The notes beneath the pieces were generated by a model that worked only from the letters and a program-made list of their open reading frames with translations, searched no databases and was not told the DNA's origin. From Piper betle (taxonomy: Eukaryota; Streptophyta; Magnoliopsida; Piperales; Piperaceae), in the NCBI GenBank assembly GCA_033002965.1, contig JAURVB010008927.1:1-64000 (forward strand): DNA of 64,000 nt. Direction: 5' to 3'. Position numbers and translations under genes: made by a program. The first letter of the stretch is position 1, and every line of letters starts with the position of its first letter. Of the stretch, positions 61,265 to 64,000 are shown piece by piece.

Positions 61265-62655
61265 CATGGACGAGGAGTGGGCGGAGTGGGGCACCGTCGT
61301 CGACTGGGACACCTTCCTTACGGCGCCGCCCACCGATTTCGACGACCTCGACGAACTCATCGACTCGTTCATGAATCACTACGACGACTCACCCAATACC
61401 GATCTTGCTATGATCGGGGAGTCTATGGTTGCTACTCCTCCGATGGTGGTGGAGGAGGAGGAGATGGTGGAAGACGACGGCAAGGGGGTGAGGCTGGTCC
61501 ACCTGCTGCTCGCGGCGGCGGAGGCCCTCACCGGCGGCCACCGGAGCCGCGACCTGGCCGGGGTGATATTGGTTCGGCTCAAGGAGTTGACGTCACCGGC
61601 TGAGGGCCGCCGGCGGCGAGACTCCAACATGGAGCGCCTCGCCGCGCATTTCACTGAAGCCCTCTTCGCCCTGCTCGACGGCGCCGGTGTGAAGCCGTCG
61701 GCGGCGGCGCCGGACCCGCCGGAGAAGATCGCGGCCTTCCAACTTCTCCAAGACATGTCCCCCTATGTGAAGTTCGGCCACTTCACAGCCAACCAGGCCA
61801 TATTGGAGGCGGTAGCCGGCGAGCGCCGAGTCCACATCCTCGACTACGACATCATGGAGGGCGTGCAATGGGCGTCGCTCATGCAGGCCCTCGCCACCCA
61901 GACCGCCTCGCCCCCACCTCCGCATCACCGCCGTCACCCGCCCCGGCGGAGCCGGAGCAATCGGCCGCCGGAAGTCCGCCGCGGCGGTGCAGGAAACTGG
62001 CCGCCGGTTGGCTGCCTTCGCGGCCACCATCAACCAGCCCTTCTCCTTCAACCACTGCCGGCTCGACCCGGAGGAGGGCTTCCGGCCGTCCTCGGTGAAG
62101 CTCGTGAAGGGCGAGTCGGTAGTCGCCAACTGCATGCTCCACTTCTCCCACCGGCCCCGCCGCTCCGTGGCCTCATTCCTCTCCGGCGCTGCGGCGCTGG
62201 GGGCAAGGGTGGTGGCGGTGGTGGAGGAGGAGGCCGGCGCCGGGGCGCGGGGCGGCGGGTTCGCTGGCCGGTTCATGGACTCGCTGCACCAGCACTCGGC
62301 GCTTTGCGACTCGTTGGAGGCCGGGTTCCCGAACCAGGGCCGGGCGAGGCGGCTGGTGGAGCGAGCGTGGTTGGGTCCGAAGATCGTCGGTTCGGTTGGG
62401 ATGAGTTACAAGGGTGGCGAAGAAGGGGAGGTGAGTTGGGGGGATTGGATGGAGGGGTCTGGGTTTGGGCCGGTTGGGTTGAGCTACTTCAACCACTGCC
62501 AGGCCAAGCTTTTGGTCGGGCTGTTCAATGATGGGTATAGGGTGGAGGAGGTTGGGACCAATAAGCTGGTGCTTGGGTGGAAGAGTCGTCGCTTGCTCTC
62601 TGCTTCAGCTTGGTCGCCTCCCCCAGCCGGGTCTGAGACCGGGTTTACAAGTTGA
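61200..62655 (+). pseudogene. NSP2: NSP2-type GRAS regulator with +1 frameshift
   Basis: The first frame (from 61200, MDYFSTSTTTT) reads DEEWAEWGTVVDWDTF, the LHRI block VRLVHLLLAAAEALTGG (about 97-113), ILVRLKEL, NMERLAAHFTEALFALL, AFQLLQDMSPYVKFGHFTAN and the VHIID-type core [20 protein letters not shown] (about 211-230), all diagnostic of NSP2. After codon 237, in ctcgCCCCCacc (C-run 61911-61915), homology jumps to the next frame: [81 protein letters not shown], stop 62653-62655. NSP2 acts with NSP1 in strigolactone/arbuscular mycorrhiza and nodulation signalling in the nucleus. As written, translation stays in the wrong frame to 62531 (443 residues) and loses the PFYRE/SAW half. Every other part looks conserved, so this is either a very recent lesion or a one-base sequence error. 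Confidence 0.88.
61562..61581 (+). promoter_or_regulatory. miR171h-type target site in the NSP2-like mRNA
   Basis: ggtgatattggttcggctca lies in the codons for GVILVRLK. It matches the target of miR171h (a 21-nt RNA that cleaves NSP2 transcripts in Medicago), with differences at positions that would be G:U wobbles or the terminal base. It is conserved although the gene carries a frameshift 330 bases downstream. Match judged from memory of the miRNA sequence. Confidence 0.75.
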
Positions 62656-64000
62656 CGATGATAGGCAATTGGGCATGCACCAATAAAAATATAACAATGG
62701 TAATGAATTCCAACTTCCTTATTGAATTTGTAATGAATTGTGAATATTTCAGACCTTTCAGTGCCATGTTTAGTCGCTGCACTCTACAGCTGGATTTATC
62801 AGGGGAAGCGAACATTAGCAAGGAAAGGCCAAACCCACCTGTTAAACTGCATCACATGATTCAGAGTCCATTCGATAAGAATAATAATATGATACTAAAA
62901 TTTCCCTACTTTTGTTCTTCCGCGCTGAAGGAGATTTCGATGCCGCCCAACCTTCAATGGTCTTTTTCTTTTTTGAGAAAAATATTACAATGATTTGAAA
63001 TAGATTGTCGGACGTGACAAAGAACAAGCCACGGAAATATTTTTTTAAAAAGTTCATTTCCCTACCCAAGGAGATGTTAGTTTTACCTTTTTCCACTTAA
63101 GAGTTAATTGGCTCATTTAATTGGTCACTTTGATTATTATTTGATAATGTTTAGTAGCACTAAAAAAAGATTTCCCATTTGATTTTTATTCCTATGAGCT
63201 TAGTTCATGCACGCACACCATCATATGATGAACCTATATTGCCCAATAATCTTTATAGTTTGTCTGGTACGATAGATTATGACAGAAAAAGAAAGAAAAA
63301 AATAGTTTTCTTACTATTTTCTTTCAAATATTTGGTTAGAAAAAAATTTTAAAACTCCATTCTCACTTTCTATTATTTTCTTACATTTTTTCAATTCTAT
63401 ACATGCCACTGAAAATCTCCTCCCTTATTTTTGTACACCCAGCAAGTTATACCCCAAGATTGAAAACCAATGATATTATTGTATTAATAATAGATTAAAC
63501 CCCAACGACCACAGAGGACAAGAGTACTTAGGACTTCACATTTGATATGAGTTTCTAGCAATATATTAAAAATACTCGATCCAAGCCCTTCTTGTTCGAG
63601 TTCTCCAATATTCTATAAGGCCCTCTGCTCTTAAAAAAGTGTCATGATCTAAGGTTTATCTTAACAAATTACATGTTCAACAATGTGGCCTAAAACAGGC
63701 AGTTTAATGTATGTTCCTTGGTCCCCTATAAACTTGCCAGATTATGGTCTTATAGGCGGTGAAACCCGTTTTAAATTATGTTTTTTTCCAAAATTAGAAC
63801 TATTACTAACTACTAGATTTGAAACTTAGTGCTTATCTTTTTTTTCAAGATAAATAGTCATATTTTTTAATTTAAATTAAGGAAATGCATATTAGTTGAT
63901 TTATATTTTGTGTTAAAATCAACATGGATAAAAAATTATACATTGTGTTAAAATATTTTTTATATATCTTTTAATACACCAATTTTTATCTTTAAAATGA
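62656..64000. other. 3' flank of the NSP2-like gene and AT-rich DNA
   Basis: The first few hundred bases are probably 3'UTR. The rest is AT-rich with no gene recognised. A 113-codon plus-strand frame at 62652-62993 starts at the NSP2 stop region and has no family resemblance. Confidence 0.45.

Noticed and set aside
61593..62276. 227-codon minus-strand frame opposite the NSP2-like gene
   Set aside because: Antisense shadow of GC-rich GRAS coding sequence; Arg/Ala/Pro-rich and without motifs.

Overview
This is plant nuclear DNA: long AT-rich intergenic stretches, LTR retrotransposon remnants, miniature transposons, spliceosomal introns, and genes of plant-only families (HECATE-type bHLH, NSP2-type GRAS, class II small heat-shock protein). 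The intronless genes (HEC, HSP20, NSP2) are GC-rich at third positions against an AT-rich background, which suggests a monocot. The species cannot be fixed from the window. No prokaryotic feature, CRISPR array or rRNA was seen.

Layout. 1-15.5 kb is gene-poor: a small TRIM retrotransposon (4.6-5.2 kb), two copies of a ~2.7-2.8 kb LTR-like repeat in opposite orientations (one a clean solo LTR with a 5-bp target duplication), and a CACTA-type foldback MITE. A HECATE1/2-like bHLH gene lies at 15.5-16.3 kb (minus) with a clear TATA box. 16.6-27 kb is AT-rich and repeat-rich without a convincing gene. 27.1-31.7 kb (minus) holds a decayed RID3/IPI3/WDR18-like WD40 gene: 5'-truncated, with an in-frame stop and frameshift. 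At 32.8 kb is an intact class II HSP20 gene with heat-shock elements.

34.5-46.4 kb (minus) carries two intact, small, intron-containing genes: a cysteine-form selenoprotein K homologue (four coding exons) and the ubiquitin-fold modifier UFM1 (four coding exons plus a 5'UTR exon). Both belong to ER-linked protein quality control in other eukaryotes. Between them sits a recent local duplication array: SelK intron 1, SelK promoter plus first coding exon, and the UFM1 3' flank are repeated in shuffled order. One copy is split by a non-autonomous hAT-like element whose empty site survives in the sister copy. An orphan SelK promoter and exon 1 therefore lie about 4 kb upstream of the real ones.

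46.5-51.3 kb shows nothing genic. 51.3-57.6 kb is a nested retroelement block: two more copies of the long LTR-like repeat, one carrying a 537-bp TRIM, the other a GC-rich element with hairpins at both ends. 57.6-61 kb is empty. At 61.2-62.7 kb is a GRAS gene of the NSP2 (NODULATION SIGNALING PATHWAY 2) type. It keeps the miR171h-type target site but has a +1 frameshift in a five-C run that cuts the GRAS domain in half, and it has an overlapping upstream ORF. Whether that frameshift is real or a sequence error is the most consequential question in the window.
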